Shown here: piece by piece, positions 7,588-14,368 of the stretch
Layout of the letters: the number at the start of each line of letters is the position of its first letter
Numbering within the stretch: position 1 is the first letter of the stretch
IMG/VR virus record: IMGVR_UViG_3300024348_000301
Location: 1 to 20,630 of that record
DNA length: 20,630 nucleotides
Source: a virus
Strand: one strand, 5' to 3'
Position numbers and translations under genes: made by a program
Notes under the pieces: generated by a model
What the model was told of the DNA's origin: nothing
Database searches by the model: none
What the model saw: only the letters and a program-made list of their open reading frames with translations

Positions 7588-8199
7588 ATGAACTTAGAAT
7601 TTTCAGAAATAAAACTTTACAATCCGGGGGTTCTTAAAACACGAATTCCAGCTTCTATTTTTGCTGATCTCACTCGAGACTTGCAAAAGCAAGTTGATAA
7701 TAAGCCGAAAAAATACAATGCTTTTTTAATAGGACAAATAGAAACAGAATTTCAGTACGTTATTAACGGACAATTTAGAGATTGTATAGAGCAAACGTAT
7801 CTCGAATATTCAAGAAAATTTAATTTTTATGAAAATCAAAATTATATCATTGATAATGACGCATGGGTCAATTTTCAAAAGAAACACGAATATAATCCAA
7901 TACATTTTCACCACAAAGCTATTTCATGGGTTACATGGATTACAATTCCTTATGATTTAGAAGAGGAATTAAATATGCCAAATGTAAGAGAAGCACATGT
8001 TAAATATGCATCAAAGTTTCAATTTATTTACAACTCATTCGATGGAGGAATTAGCACGACTCAACTAGATATTGATAAGACGTGGGAAGGTTCTCTTATT
8101 ATGTTTCCAAATTATCTCAAGCATCAGGTATATCCATTTCAAACCTCAAACGAATGCCGTATTTCTATTTCTGGTAATATCGATATTAGAAATCAATAG
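7588..8199 (+). CDS. Putative 2OG-Fe(II) oxygenase (2OG-FeII_Oxy_5-like)
   Basis: The 203-residue protein has the layout AWVNFQKKHEYNPIHFHHKAISWVTW followed by GSLIMFPNYLKHQVYPF and NECRISISGNI. This matches the small oxygenases common in marine T4-like phages (Pfam 2OG-FeII_Oxy_5). Candidate metal ligands are H106 and H108 (HFH instead of the more usual HxD) and H179, with R191 for 2-oxoglutarate. The replaced aspartate means hydroxylase activity is not certain. The gene is visibly more AT-rich than the glycosyltransferase gene before it (compare 7801-7860 with 7201-7260) and lies between the two copies of a coding repeat. It probably arrived separately. Confidence 0.68.
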   Translation: MNLEFSEIKLYNPGVLKTRIPASIFADLTRDLQKQVDNKPKKYNAFLIGQIETEFQYVINGQFRDCIEQTYLEYSRKFNFYENQNYIIDNDAWVNFQKKHEYNPIHFHHKAISWVTWITIPYDLEEELNMPNVREAHVKYASKFQFIYNSFDGGISTTQLDIDKTWEGSLIMFPNYLKHQVYPFQTSNECRISISGNIDIRNQ

Positions 8200-8227
8200 T
8201 TCAAAGCGCGGAACTAAATGGACTTGA
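8198..8227 (+). pseudogene. Relic of a glycosyltransferase C-terminus
   Basis: Read on the plus strand, this stretch encodes SSKRGTKWT plus stop. The end of the glycosyltransferase gene (7555-7584) encodes SSKHGTKWS plus stop. The two 30-base segments agree at 24 positions. Three of the six differences keep the amino acid or the stop (ACG/ACT, AAG/AAA, TAA/TGA), one is a conservative Ser/Thr change, and the other two fall in a single His/Arg codon. No start or upstream coding sequence remains. The relic lies in the convergent gene junction and also supplies, in antisense, the last codons of the 8214-8807 gene. It is most simply the tail of a vanished related gene. Confidence 0.6.
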
Positions 8228-8807
8228 GGCTACAGTCGTCCCAGAAATTAATCAACATACTCTTACGTGAGCCTCTTTTGACTTCGTTAATCCAATGATA
8301 GTATCGACTGCCTTCGAAGTATAAGACTGCCCCTTTGGTGGGCTGAAAAGATTCGTGCGTATATTTCAGCAACTCTTCTTTTAAAACTTCTGGCGGATTA
8401 AGTTCTCTTTCGTAATCTAACCAACTTCTTTCGGAAACACAAAATTCTCCGCCTTCAAGATCGATTGCTTCTAAGTAACATGATATGGTAATTGGAGACA
8501 TTAATTCTTTTGGTTGCAACTTTTCTCCAGCATTAATTCTATCTCGAAGTTTCTCATTAAAATCGACATGGGCCCACAAATCGCCGGAACCTTCTTGAGA
8601 CTGAAACCAATATTCGATGTGAGTTTTGTTACAACTAAACTGTTCTCGATCGAGAAACTCGAGTACAGCTTCATCTGTTGCGTTCGTAGGAAAGTTACGA
8701 TCAAAGTAATGTATTTGCGTAGGTCTGTTTAAACCTTCAAGCAATCGTAGTCGAAGATCTTCATCAAGAGTGGATCTACGGATAATCCTCGAGTTTCCAT
8801 GGTACAT
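8214..8807 (-). CDS. 2OG-Fe(II) oxygenase (prolyl-4-hydroxylase-like)
   Basis: A 197-residue dioxygenase, counted from the ATG at 8805-8807. It has AHVDFNE (H80, D82), then the double-stranded helix core ISCYLEA and LEGGEFCVSE, then YYHWINEVKRGSRKSMLINFW (H171, R181). This is a complete HxD...H...R set. The G-A-VLYFEGSRYYHW segment is typical of P4H-type enzymes. In-frame TTG codons up to 8825 lie deeper in the sulfotransferase gene and have no better ribosome binding site; the ATG start still overlaps that gene by 32 bases. It is the last gene of the long minus-strand operon and converges on the plus-strand island. Its final codons come from the antisense of the relic at 8198-8227. Substrate unknown. 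Confidence 0.78.
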   Translation of the reverse strand: MYHGNSRIIRRSTLDEDLRLRLLEGLNRPTQIHYFDRNFPTNATDEAVLEFLDREQFSCNKTHIEYWFQSQEGSGDLWAHVDFNEKLRDRINAGEKLQPKELMSPITISCYLEAIDLEGGEFCVSERSWLDYERELNPPEVLKEELLKYTHESFQPTKGAVLYFEGSRYYHWINEVKRGSRKSMLINFWDDCSLKSI

Positions 8808-9480
8808 TTTCAAATCTTTCAACAATATATTTAACTGCTGCTACATTCTTCGGAGATTTGCCAAAAGTTTTTAAGAAAGAGTTTGGCATTTTCTTAAAAG
8901 AGGAAGCTCCTGTTTTATTATCACATTCTGCTGGATGTCGAGAAATTTTCAACTCGTCGCATATCTTATCGATATTGGCTTGAGTAAAAAAATCCTCATA
9001 AAAGAAGTAGAGTGGATTTGCGAACACACTATCTAAAGCTTCGATAGTTTCTTTATATTTACATGATATGAAATTGCTCATGACAAATCGTGAAGCTAAC
9101 GACCGATTTGGAATTTTGCCACCTCCAAGCGTGTTCCATGCAGACCAACTTCTCCGAATAGGATCTCGCATAATATAAACTGGTACCACTTCGATATCGT
9201 ACTTCAATAAACCGGCTTTTATTAATCGAAAGACGTTCTCGCTCGATCCTTCATAGTGTGTAAAGTCGCCTGTAACTTGATTTATGCTTGAAACTGCACG
9301 AAAGAAAGATTCAATATCTTTTCTATATTCGCCTACATCTTCTAAGACAGGAACTAAATCATCTCTCTGAATGATATTGAGTTCTTTTCCCATATCATAG
9401 AAATCTGGGTGTTCTTTAAAATACTTATATAACCAAGTAGTGCCAGATTTCTCGGCTCCTACATTCAATAGAAACTTCAT
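8776..9480 (-). CDS. Sulfotransferase (PAPS-dependent, P-loop fold)
   Basis: The 234-residue protein opens FLLNVGAEKSGTTWLYKYF. KSGTTW (residues 11-16) is the 5'-phosphosulfate-binding loop. YIMRDPIRRSWSAW (102-115) is the 3'-phosphate-binding site, with R105 and S111 in the expected positions. Conserved Phe/Tyr segments follow, with YFFYEDFF as in Sulfotransfer family proteins. Such enzymes move sulfate from PAPS to hydroxyls of sugars, proteins or lipids. The start overlaps the preceding gene by four bases and the 3' end overlaps the following oxygenase gene. The acceptor is not predictable. Its neighbours (glycosyltransferase, hydroxylases, a second sulfotransferase) suggest a glycan or modified protein. 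Confidence 0.88.
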   Translation of the reverse strand: MKFLLNVGAEKSGTTWLYKYFKEHPDFYDMGKELNIIQRDDLVPVLEDVGEYRKDIESFFRAVSSINQVTGDFTHYEGSSENVFRLIKAGLLKYDIEVVPVYIMRDPIRRSWSAWNTLGGGKIPNRSLASRFVMSNFISCKYKETIEALDSVFANPLYFFYEDFFTQANIDKICDELKISRHPAECDNKTGASSFKKMPNSFLKTFGKSPKNVAAVKYIVERFENVPWKLEDYP

Positions 9481-10031
9481 AGATTTAATTGTATTAATAT
9501 ATTTCTAAAATTTGGTCCGAGAGTTGGAGATTCTACGTCTTCTAAGAGTTCATAGTTTCCAGCATTCGCACGACTTCGTAATGTTTTATGATAGATTGAA
9601 TTTGCAAGAATATTCCTATACAAATGTTTAGTTACACCAATTTGAATATTAAAATTATTTTTGGCTGTTACATTTTCTTGATTAAAAACATAATTTCTAG
9701 AACCGTTTTCATCTGGAGCAGTAAGTAAATGCCTACCATCGAGTGTACCATCTTCAAGTATAAACCCGCTTACAAATCCCAGATCTTTTCCAGTGTCAAG
9801 ATCGACGAATTTTGCCATCACATATCTATCATTTGGACCGTGAGGATTTAATCCTGGCCATTCATTATTTGCGCCGCTTTCAATGAGTGCAATCATTGCG
9901 GCTTTTCGTTCTGCGTCAGTCATTGTTGAACCTGCAGGCCAATTCGCATCAATTGCATCTTTTGATCTTTCATATAAGTCATCAAAATCTACTTCTGATA
10001 AATCATTTATGACAGTATAAACAATATTCAT
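9477..10031 (-). CDS. Protein of unknown function, possibly GNAT-like
   Basis: The 184-residue protein is not confidently recognised. The central part (RYVMAKFVDLDTGKDLGFVSGFILEDGTLDGRHLLTAP) has the alternating strand pattern of a GNAT acetyltransferase core, and GVTKHLYRNILAN could be its acetyl-CoA helix. However, I see no clear Q/R-x-x-G-x-G/A motif, so this is weak. The N-terminus is acidic and helical (SEVDFDDLYERSKDAIDANWP). There is no signal peptide or membrane segment. It sits in the operon between the desaturase and the sulfotransferase with 4-base overlaps on both sides, so it is surely expressed with them. Confidence 0.6.
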   Translation of the reverse strand: MNIVYTVINDLSEVDFDDLYERSKDAIDANWPAGSTMTDAERKAAMIALIESGANNEWPGLNPHGPNDRYVMAKFVDLDTGKDLGFVSGFILEDGTLDGRHLLTAPDENGSRNYVFNQENVTAKNNFNIQIGVTKHLYRNILANSIYHKTLRSRANAGNYELLEDVESPTLGPNFRNILIQLNL

Positions 10032-10753
10032 ATCTTAACTTTCTTTGTAGCTATTATATCTGTAATGGTATTTATCCAACCTTCTTTACTTGTATCAAAT
10101 AGTCGTTCGTGATGTTGTTTATGCATGTGCTCTCCACCACTAATAATTCCATACCAAAATCCCATATCTTTTGGTCCATTCATATCATGATTTAAAGATG
10201 CAATTCCTGTGGACCATATCGACAACGTAAGCGGAACAAAGTAAACAAACAAATACGTAGGAATAGATACGAGCAACAATAAGAATGGTAATAATAACAA
10301 AACCCAGTATTTTTCATGGAAAAAATTAGTGATTTTGTTACGTGTGAGTCTGACTATTGTTCTAAAATTTGCTCGTCCAATGTCATAGTTCCATAAAATA
10401 GGGAAAAGTATTTTCCAACCCTTCAGATGGTAAGGATGTGGATCTTTATCGGTGTCATGATGCGCATGATGATTGTCATGAGAAACGCAAAATTCAAGAG
10501 GAGAGGCAAGAGATCCATAAAATCCGAGGGCAGTGCATATGAATTCCATGATAGGATGCATAGTATGAGTGCGATGATTATGGATTCGATGATATGTAAT
10601 AGATCCGCCAATTACTCTCATCAGAAAGAACATCAATAGAGAAACAAGTATCCATAGAAAAGTTGCGTATTGAATGAGAGCCCACATTGCGATAAATGGA
10701 CTGATCAGTTGTGTTATTGTAAGTAAATATCTTCTATCAATTTTTGCGTCCAT
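10028..10753 (-). CDS. Membrane fatty-acid desaturase (acyl-lipid/acyl-CoA type)
   Basis: A 241-residue integral membrane di-iron enzyme with all three histidine clusters. Box 1 is HRIHNHRTH (residues 55-63), box 2 is HDNHHAHHDTDKDPH (92-106), and box 3 is GEHMHKQHH (207-215). Hydrophobic spans lie before box 1 and between boxes 2 and 3 (about 150-180), as in Delta-9-type desaturases, but the chain is shorter than the usual bacterial length of around 300. It would introduce a double bond in host membrane acyl chains using electrons from a host donor. Lipid desaturases are known auxiliary genes in cyanophages. The ATG at 10751-10753 is preferred to the in-frame TTG at 10765. The 5' end overlaps the small sulfotransferase-like gene. 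Confidence 0.9.
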   Translation of the reverse strand: MDAKIDRRYLLTITQLISPFIAMWALIQYATFLWILVSLLMFFLMRVIGGSITYHRIHNHRTHTMHPIMEFICTALGFYGSLASPLEFCVSHDNHHAHHDTDKDPHPYHLKGWKILFPILWNYDIGRANFRTIVRLTRNKITNFFHEKYWVLLLLPFLLLLVSIPTYLFVYFVPLTLSIWSTGIASLNHDMNGPKDMGFWYGIISGGEHMHKQHHERLFDTSKEGWINTITDIIATKKVKI

Positions 10754-11270
10754 AATACGAATCAATCTCTTTTATAATAGAATCTTTCCCAGGATAAGAA
10801 TCGAGTAGAGGCGTATTGGTATCTTCGATGCCGTAATACTCTTCGTACCATACAATTTCTTTTTGATATTTATTCAGATAAGCTGTTAATGCGCGATAAT
10901 CATTATACATTAAACCAATGTTTAAGCGAATAGCATTTGGCTTCAGTTCAGGATATACCTTTAACATATAGTTTGCTATACTCAGCGCTGCGTTTCTCAT
11001 ATTTTTTCGAAGCATAAAGACGCTTGCCTGATTAGCCAAGAGATATGAATGTTGATTTATGAGTACGATATGTTCACTATGATCTTGTAAAATTTCTGCA
11101 AACGAATCTTCTGTGAAGTTAGTTTGATAGCCAGTTTCATGAGTTTCAGATTTTCTATTATTTCCAATATGAATAGGGTGTATCTCTCCCACAAACTTTA
11201 GCTTTGTTTTTTCTTCAAGATCTAAGCAAAAGCGAGTAGCTCCACAACGTGGGAGAGAACAAACGATCAT
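10737..11270 (-). CDS. Small sulfotransferase-like P-loop protein
   Basis: The 177-residue protein starts MIVCSLPRCGATRFCLDLEE. PRCGATR resembles the PRSGTT phosphosulfate loop of sulfotransferases, but it has Cys for Ser and Ala for the first Thr. A later VFMLRKNMRNAALSIANYM segment sits where the RxxxRxxxS 3'-phosphate motif is expected (R, then R, then S). The lengths between these motifs are compatible with a minimal sulfotransferase of the type found in marine phages. The acceptor is unknown and the altered loop makes activity less certain than for the 8776-9480 enzyme. It overlaps the GT60-like gene by four bases upstream. Confidence 0.65.
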   Translation of the reverse strand: MIVCSLPRCGATRFCLDLEEKTKLKFVGEIHPIHIGNNRKSETHETGYQTNFTEDSFAEILQDHSEHIVLINQHSYLLANQASVFMLRKNMRNAALSIANYMLKVYPELKPNAIRLNIGLMYNDYRALTAYLNKYQKEIVWYEEYYGIEDTNTPLLDSYPGKDSIIKEIDSYYGRKN

Positions 11271-12289
11271 TCTTCATCTTCACTCATAAAAAGAGTTTTC
11301 GGCAATTTGACTTTTTTCTTTGGTTTCTTGGAAATAGCAAGAACGTCGACTTTTCCTGGAAGAACATCAAGACTATAAGTTCGAGCACGCTCTTCAATAT
11401 CGAGGTTAATAAAATCTACACCGAACTCTTGATGAAATTCAGAAAGAAGATCTTCTCTACACGCCTCGAGATAATGTTTCCATTGCCATCTCCCGATCTC
11501 TGCAAGTATTTCTCTTCTTCTTGCAGCCTTTTGATCTTCTGGAGGAGTTTTCGTATGCCAATTACTCGTGTTTTCGAGATGATATGAAACCATCTTACTA
11601 TGATGGAACATCTTATATCCAGCAGCATATGACATCATCGTCATCATGATTTCTTCTCCAACGAAGAAGATTTTTGGATCTAATCCGACATTGTCAATCC
11701 AATCGACGTGTGTAAAGAAGTTTCCTGCCATAATATGAAATGCTGGTCGTGGCATATCAGTTGAAGGAATATTATCTCCGTGTACATCTGGAATGAGAGT
11801 GTCAGGATCAATAGTATAATACTTGACTTGACAAGCATCATTTTCTTCATGACAAGGATAAGTTTTAATTTCTCCGTCTTTTTCTTGAATTACAAATGAT
11901 TTGCAAGATCCAGTGATGATGACTTTATTCGTCTCACACATATCCATGGCTCTCTTATAATCTTCGATCAGAGCACGATCCCAATTCATATCGTGTAACA
12001 TGTGTGAGTCGACTTGATAGATGAAGTCATACTCGTTTGTGATATTTAACATATTAATGTATCTTGCCCAAACACATCCATCAGAATATTCTGGATCGAT
12101 TCTTTTATAGATGACATCGTCTCGACTTACAAGTACCGGTTCTGTGCATGCCAAAGAATCTTCGTAACGAGTTTGTTCGAAGATTGAATAGACTACGTTA
12201 TTTCTATTTGACTTGGTTTGCAACATACTCTTGATGGTGTGTGGAAGCAGAGGATCTTGATACGAGCATACTGAAACAAAAATATTCAT
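11267..12289 (-). CDS. GlcNAc transferase, GT60-like (Skp1 GlcNAc-transferase family)
   Basis: The 340-residue glycosyltransferase begins IFVSVCSYQDPLLPHTIKSML, like 'IFVSIASYRDP' of the Pfam GlcNAc family. It then has GCVWARYINML, FIYQVDSHMLHDMNWDRALIEDY (D94-S95-H96 as the metal motif, W103-D104) and later NFFTHVDWIDNVGLDPKIFFVGEEIMMTMMSY and SYHLE. These blocks in this order define the family that includes Dictyostelium Gnt1, which transfers GlcNAc to hydroxyproline of Skp1. No signal peptide or membrane segment is visible, which fits a cytoplasmic enzyme. It lies in the same operon as a prolyl-hydroxylase-like oxygenase (13754-14347). The acceptor in this phage is not known. The C-terminus is lysine- then acid-rich. 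Confidence 0.8.
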   Translation of the reverse strand: MNIFVSVCSYQDPLLPHTIKSMLQTKSNRNNVVYSIFEQTRYEDSLACTEPVLVSRDDVIYKRIDPEYSDGCVWARYINMLNITNEYDFIYQVDSHMLHDMNWDRALIEDYKRAMDMCETNKVIITGSCKSFVIQEKDGEIKTYPCHEENDACQVKYYTIDPDTLIPDVHGDNIPSTDMPRPAFHIMAGNFFTHVDWIDNVGLDPKIFFVGEEIMMTMMSYAAGYKMFHHSKMVSYHLENTSNWHTKTPPEDQKAARRREILAEIGRWQWKHYLEACREDLLSEFHQEFGVDFINLDIEERARTYSLDVLPGKVDVLAISKKPKKKVKLPKTLFMSEDEE

Positions 12290-13026
12290 TGTTTAATCTC
12301 TTCTTTTTGCATATTAAATTTCTTTTTCATTCCCATAAACTTTCGATAGTATTGCTTATCATCTCCGGGAATTAGATTTGTAGTTTTATCTATCATTTCG
12401 TCTGTTGCTGGACCAACAGAAGCAGTAATATCTTTATTAAGGAAAGGAATCACGTGCAACAAAGGTTCTCCTGCTTTAATGTGAACGTTACATTCTCTCT
12501 TTGGCATACAGATGAAGTTTGTCACATGAAAGTTTTTATAATCTACCAAACCTGGAGTCACATATAAATCATCAAGAAAGGTAGAATGATAGAATGCCGG
12601 CATTAATAGCGCGCTAATATTTTTTTGAGTAAAAATTTTCCAAGGAGATGGAAATAAGATTGCTGCAGGATCGATTCCAACTGGTGTAAATGCTCCTTCA
12701 ATAAACTTTTCATCCATCTTCACTCCGTTATCAAACCCACGGTCTCCTCTCACTCCTCGGTCACCGAGATACCACGAAGTGCCGGCTTTGTTTGCCATAA
12801 TATGAATATCTACCCAGGCAGGAATAATATATCCGAATTGAGCATAGTCTAAAATTCCTGGACAAAATGGCATCAAATGTTTACCATACTTATCTTGCTG
12901 AACTTTACGAGTGTTTGTTGGAACATCAATTGCTCGTTCAACAGAAAAGTTATGATAAGATAACTTTTTAGTATCTACGAATTGAATATCTTTTTTTGGT
13001 TTTAAAAAGGAAAATAAGTCTTTCAT
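12286..13026 (-). CDS. Protein of unknown function, paralogue of its upstream neighbour (DUF6065-like)
   Basis: The 246-residue protein is clearly related to the product of 13023-13760. Both share a K-x(n)-C-P-x(n)-D...GYIIP...D block early on, a later PSPWK or NPWIV segment, a MPAF or APIN beta strand, GLVDY or GLVDT, and a C-terminal P..I.AG.PL...IP. The pattern is beta-rich with no membrane segment or signal. I think it corresponds to the DUF6065 group of marine phage and bacterial proteins, but this is from memory. It is translationally coupled to both neighbours by 4-base overlaps, directly ahead of the GT60-like enzyme. Function unknown. Confidence 0.7.
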   Translation of the reverse strand: MKDLFSFLKPKKDIQFVDTKKLSYHNFSVERAIDVPTNTRKVQQDKYGKHLMPFCPGILDYAQFGYIIPAWVDIHIMANKAGTSWYLGDRGVRGDRGFDNGVKMDEKFIEGAFTPVGIDPAAILFPSPWKIFTQKNISALLMPAFYHSTFLDDLYVTPGLVDYKNFHVTNFICMPKRECNVHIKAGEPLLHVIPFLNKDITASVGPATDEMIDKTTNLIPGDDKQYYRKFMGMKKKFNMQKEEIKQ

Positions 13027-13760
13027 TTTCTCGGCACTCTTAATTCTTTGGTATATACACTTCTTCGAGTATTTTGCATTTTTGATATCATATTAATTAA
13101 ACGGAGTTCATCTTCTTTCATATTCCTAATAGTAGGCTTCGATGGAACAGCATCGCGCTTAATTGGAATGGCAATTACTAGCGGCGTACCAGCAAGTAAA
13201 AGCACGTCGGCATTTGGAGTGTGCCAGATTGCCGGGAAATTTACTTCTTTTGGATATGTATCTGTATCAACTAATCCTGACAGACATGTAAAATGGCTTT
13301 CAAAGTTATTAATCGGTGCTATAAAAAGAGTCGACCAACCTGGAGCAGTTCTTACAATCCATGGATTGACAAACTTGAGAGGAGGTGCAGGAAATCCAGG
13401 AGCAGATCTTTCTCCAAGTTGTCGAATGTCATGAAACTCACATACGTTGATCTGTGGAGAAGACGTGACTTCAATTGTACTGCAGTCGTGATTTGATCTG
13501 ACGGTGAGATCACCGATAAGTGGAATGACATATCCGAGTGACATGGCGTCAATCATTGGCATGCATTTTTTTGCAGTAAAGCTATGCGATCCAGTCCAGT
13601 CACGATCATCTCTTCCATCAGTAATCAACGGTGGAATCTTCTTATACCATTCTGGCATATATTTTCCCGCGGGTTTTGGCTGAGGCAATACTTCGACATC
13701 ATCTCGATGACAATAAAACTCAATGATAGGTTTTTTCTTAAAAGGATTCCAACTTAACAT
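13023..13760 (-). CDS. Protein of unknown function, paralogue of its downstream neighbour (DUF6065-like)
   Basis: The 245-residue protein has an N-terminal IEFYCHRDDVEVLPQPKPAGKYMPEWYKKIPP segment, suited to a start-of-domain beta hairpin, then AKKCMPMIDAMSLGYVIPLIGDLTV. NPWIVRTAPGWSTLFIAPIN, SGLVDTDTYP and LLAGTPLVIAIPI follow. The same blocks occur in the 12286-13026 product, so the two arose by duplication but are now strongly diverged. It overlaps the hydroxylase gene by seven bases upstream. The position between a prolyl-hydroxylase-like enzyme and a GlcNAc transferase suggests a part in the same pathway, but nothing in the sequence shows catalysis. Confidence 0.72.
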   Translation of the reverse strand: MLSWNPFKKKPIIEFYCHRDDVEVLPQPKPAGKYMPEWYKKIPPLITDGRDDRDWTGSHSFTAKKCMPMIDAMSLGYVIPLIGDLTVRSNHDCSTIEVTSSPQINVCEFHDIRQLGERSAPGFPAPPLKFVNPWIVRTAPGWSTLFIAPINNFESHFTCLSGLVDTDTYPKEVNFPAIWHTPNADVLLLAGTPLVIAIPIKRDAVPSKPTIRNMKEDELRLINMISKMQNTRRSVYTKELRVPRK

Positions 13761-14347
13761 TCTCTTTCACCCATTACCCATGCTACAAGACTTTTACGTA
13801 AACCAGAAGTGACCGGCACTACGCGATGTGGCATCCACGAAGCAAAAAATACAACGTCACCTTTATTTGGTTTAAACGAGATTTTTTCTTCAAGATTTCC
13901 ATTATTAATAATCTCTAACTCGCCGCCTTCATATTCATTCGGATCTGAGAGAAGTAATGATGCCGATATCTTTCTTATATATTTTTGCCAACCAAATTCG
14001 ACGTCCCAATGCCAAGTATAGTGTTGATCAGGACCATATTTAGAATACTGAAAAGCTTCGACGCCTTCAATGTTGTACATAAAATGGTCACCGTTGACTA
14101 TTGATATTATTCCAGACATTCTCTGAAATAACCAATCGCTATGTTGGTCGTGATGTATCCATGAGATATCTGAGTCGCGAGTTTCGACTGGAGCCGGAGA
14201 ATTTGAATCTTGTCCAATTCTACCTTTTTCGAATTCTTGAAGCTTTTCGATGTCAATAATTTTATCGACTTCTTCGGGAGTAAATCCTCCTGTCCACACA
14301 GAAAAGCAGTTCAATTGTTTCCCATACTTAGGGATAGTATATGCCAT
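13754..14347 (-). CDS. 2OG-Fe(II) oxygenase, prolyl-4-hydroxylase/PKHD type
   Basis: The 197-residue enzyme has a full catalytic set: HYTWHWDVEFGW (H113, D115), FFASWMPHRVVPVT (H174) and SGLRKSLVAWVMG (R184 for 2-oxoglutarate). The core strand SASLLLSDPNEYEGGELEI is typical of prolyl-4-hydroxylase and PKHD (YbiX/PiuC-like) hydroxylases, where EGGEL precedes the distal half of the jelly roll. The length fits. The ATG follows GAGGATTT at a good ribosome-binding distance. It begins 21 bases after the Pro-rich repeat protein gene ends, on the same strand, and heads the modification operon. A protein substrate with exposed prolines is attractive but unproven. Confidence 0.85.
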   Translation of the reverse strand: MAYTIPKYGKQLNCFSVWTGGFTPEEVDKIIDIEKLQEFEKGRIGQDSNSPAPVETRDSDISWIHHDQHSDWLFQRMSGIISIVNGDHFMYNIEGVEAFQYSKYGPDQHYTWHWDVEFGWQKYIRKISASLLLSDPNEYEGGELEIINNGNLEEKISFKPNKGDVVFFASWMPHRVVPVTSGLRKSLVAWVMGEREC

Positions 14348-14368
14348 AGTAAATCCTCATCAAGTCAC

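Noticed and set aside
8195-8240. A transcription terminator in the convergent junction
   Set aside because: No stem-loop followed by a T run is visible on either strand; the only structure is the coding relic.
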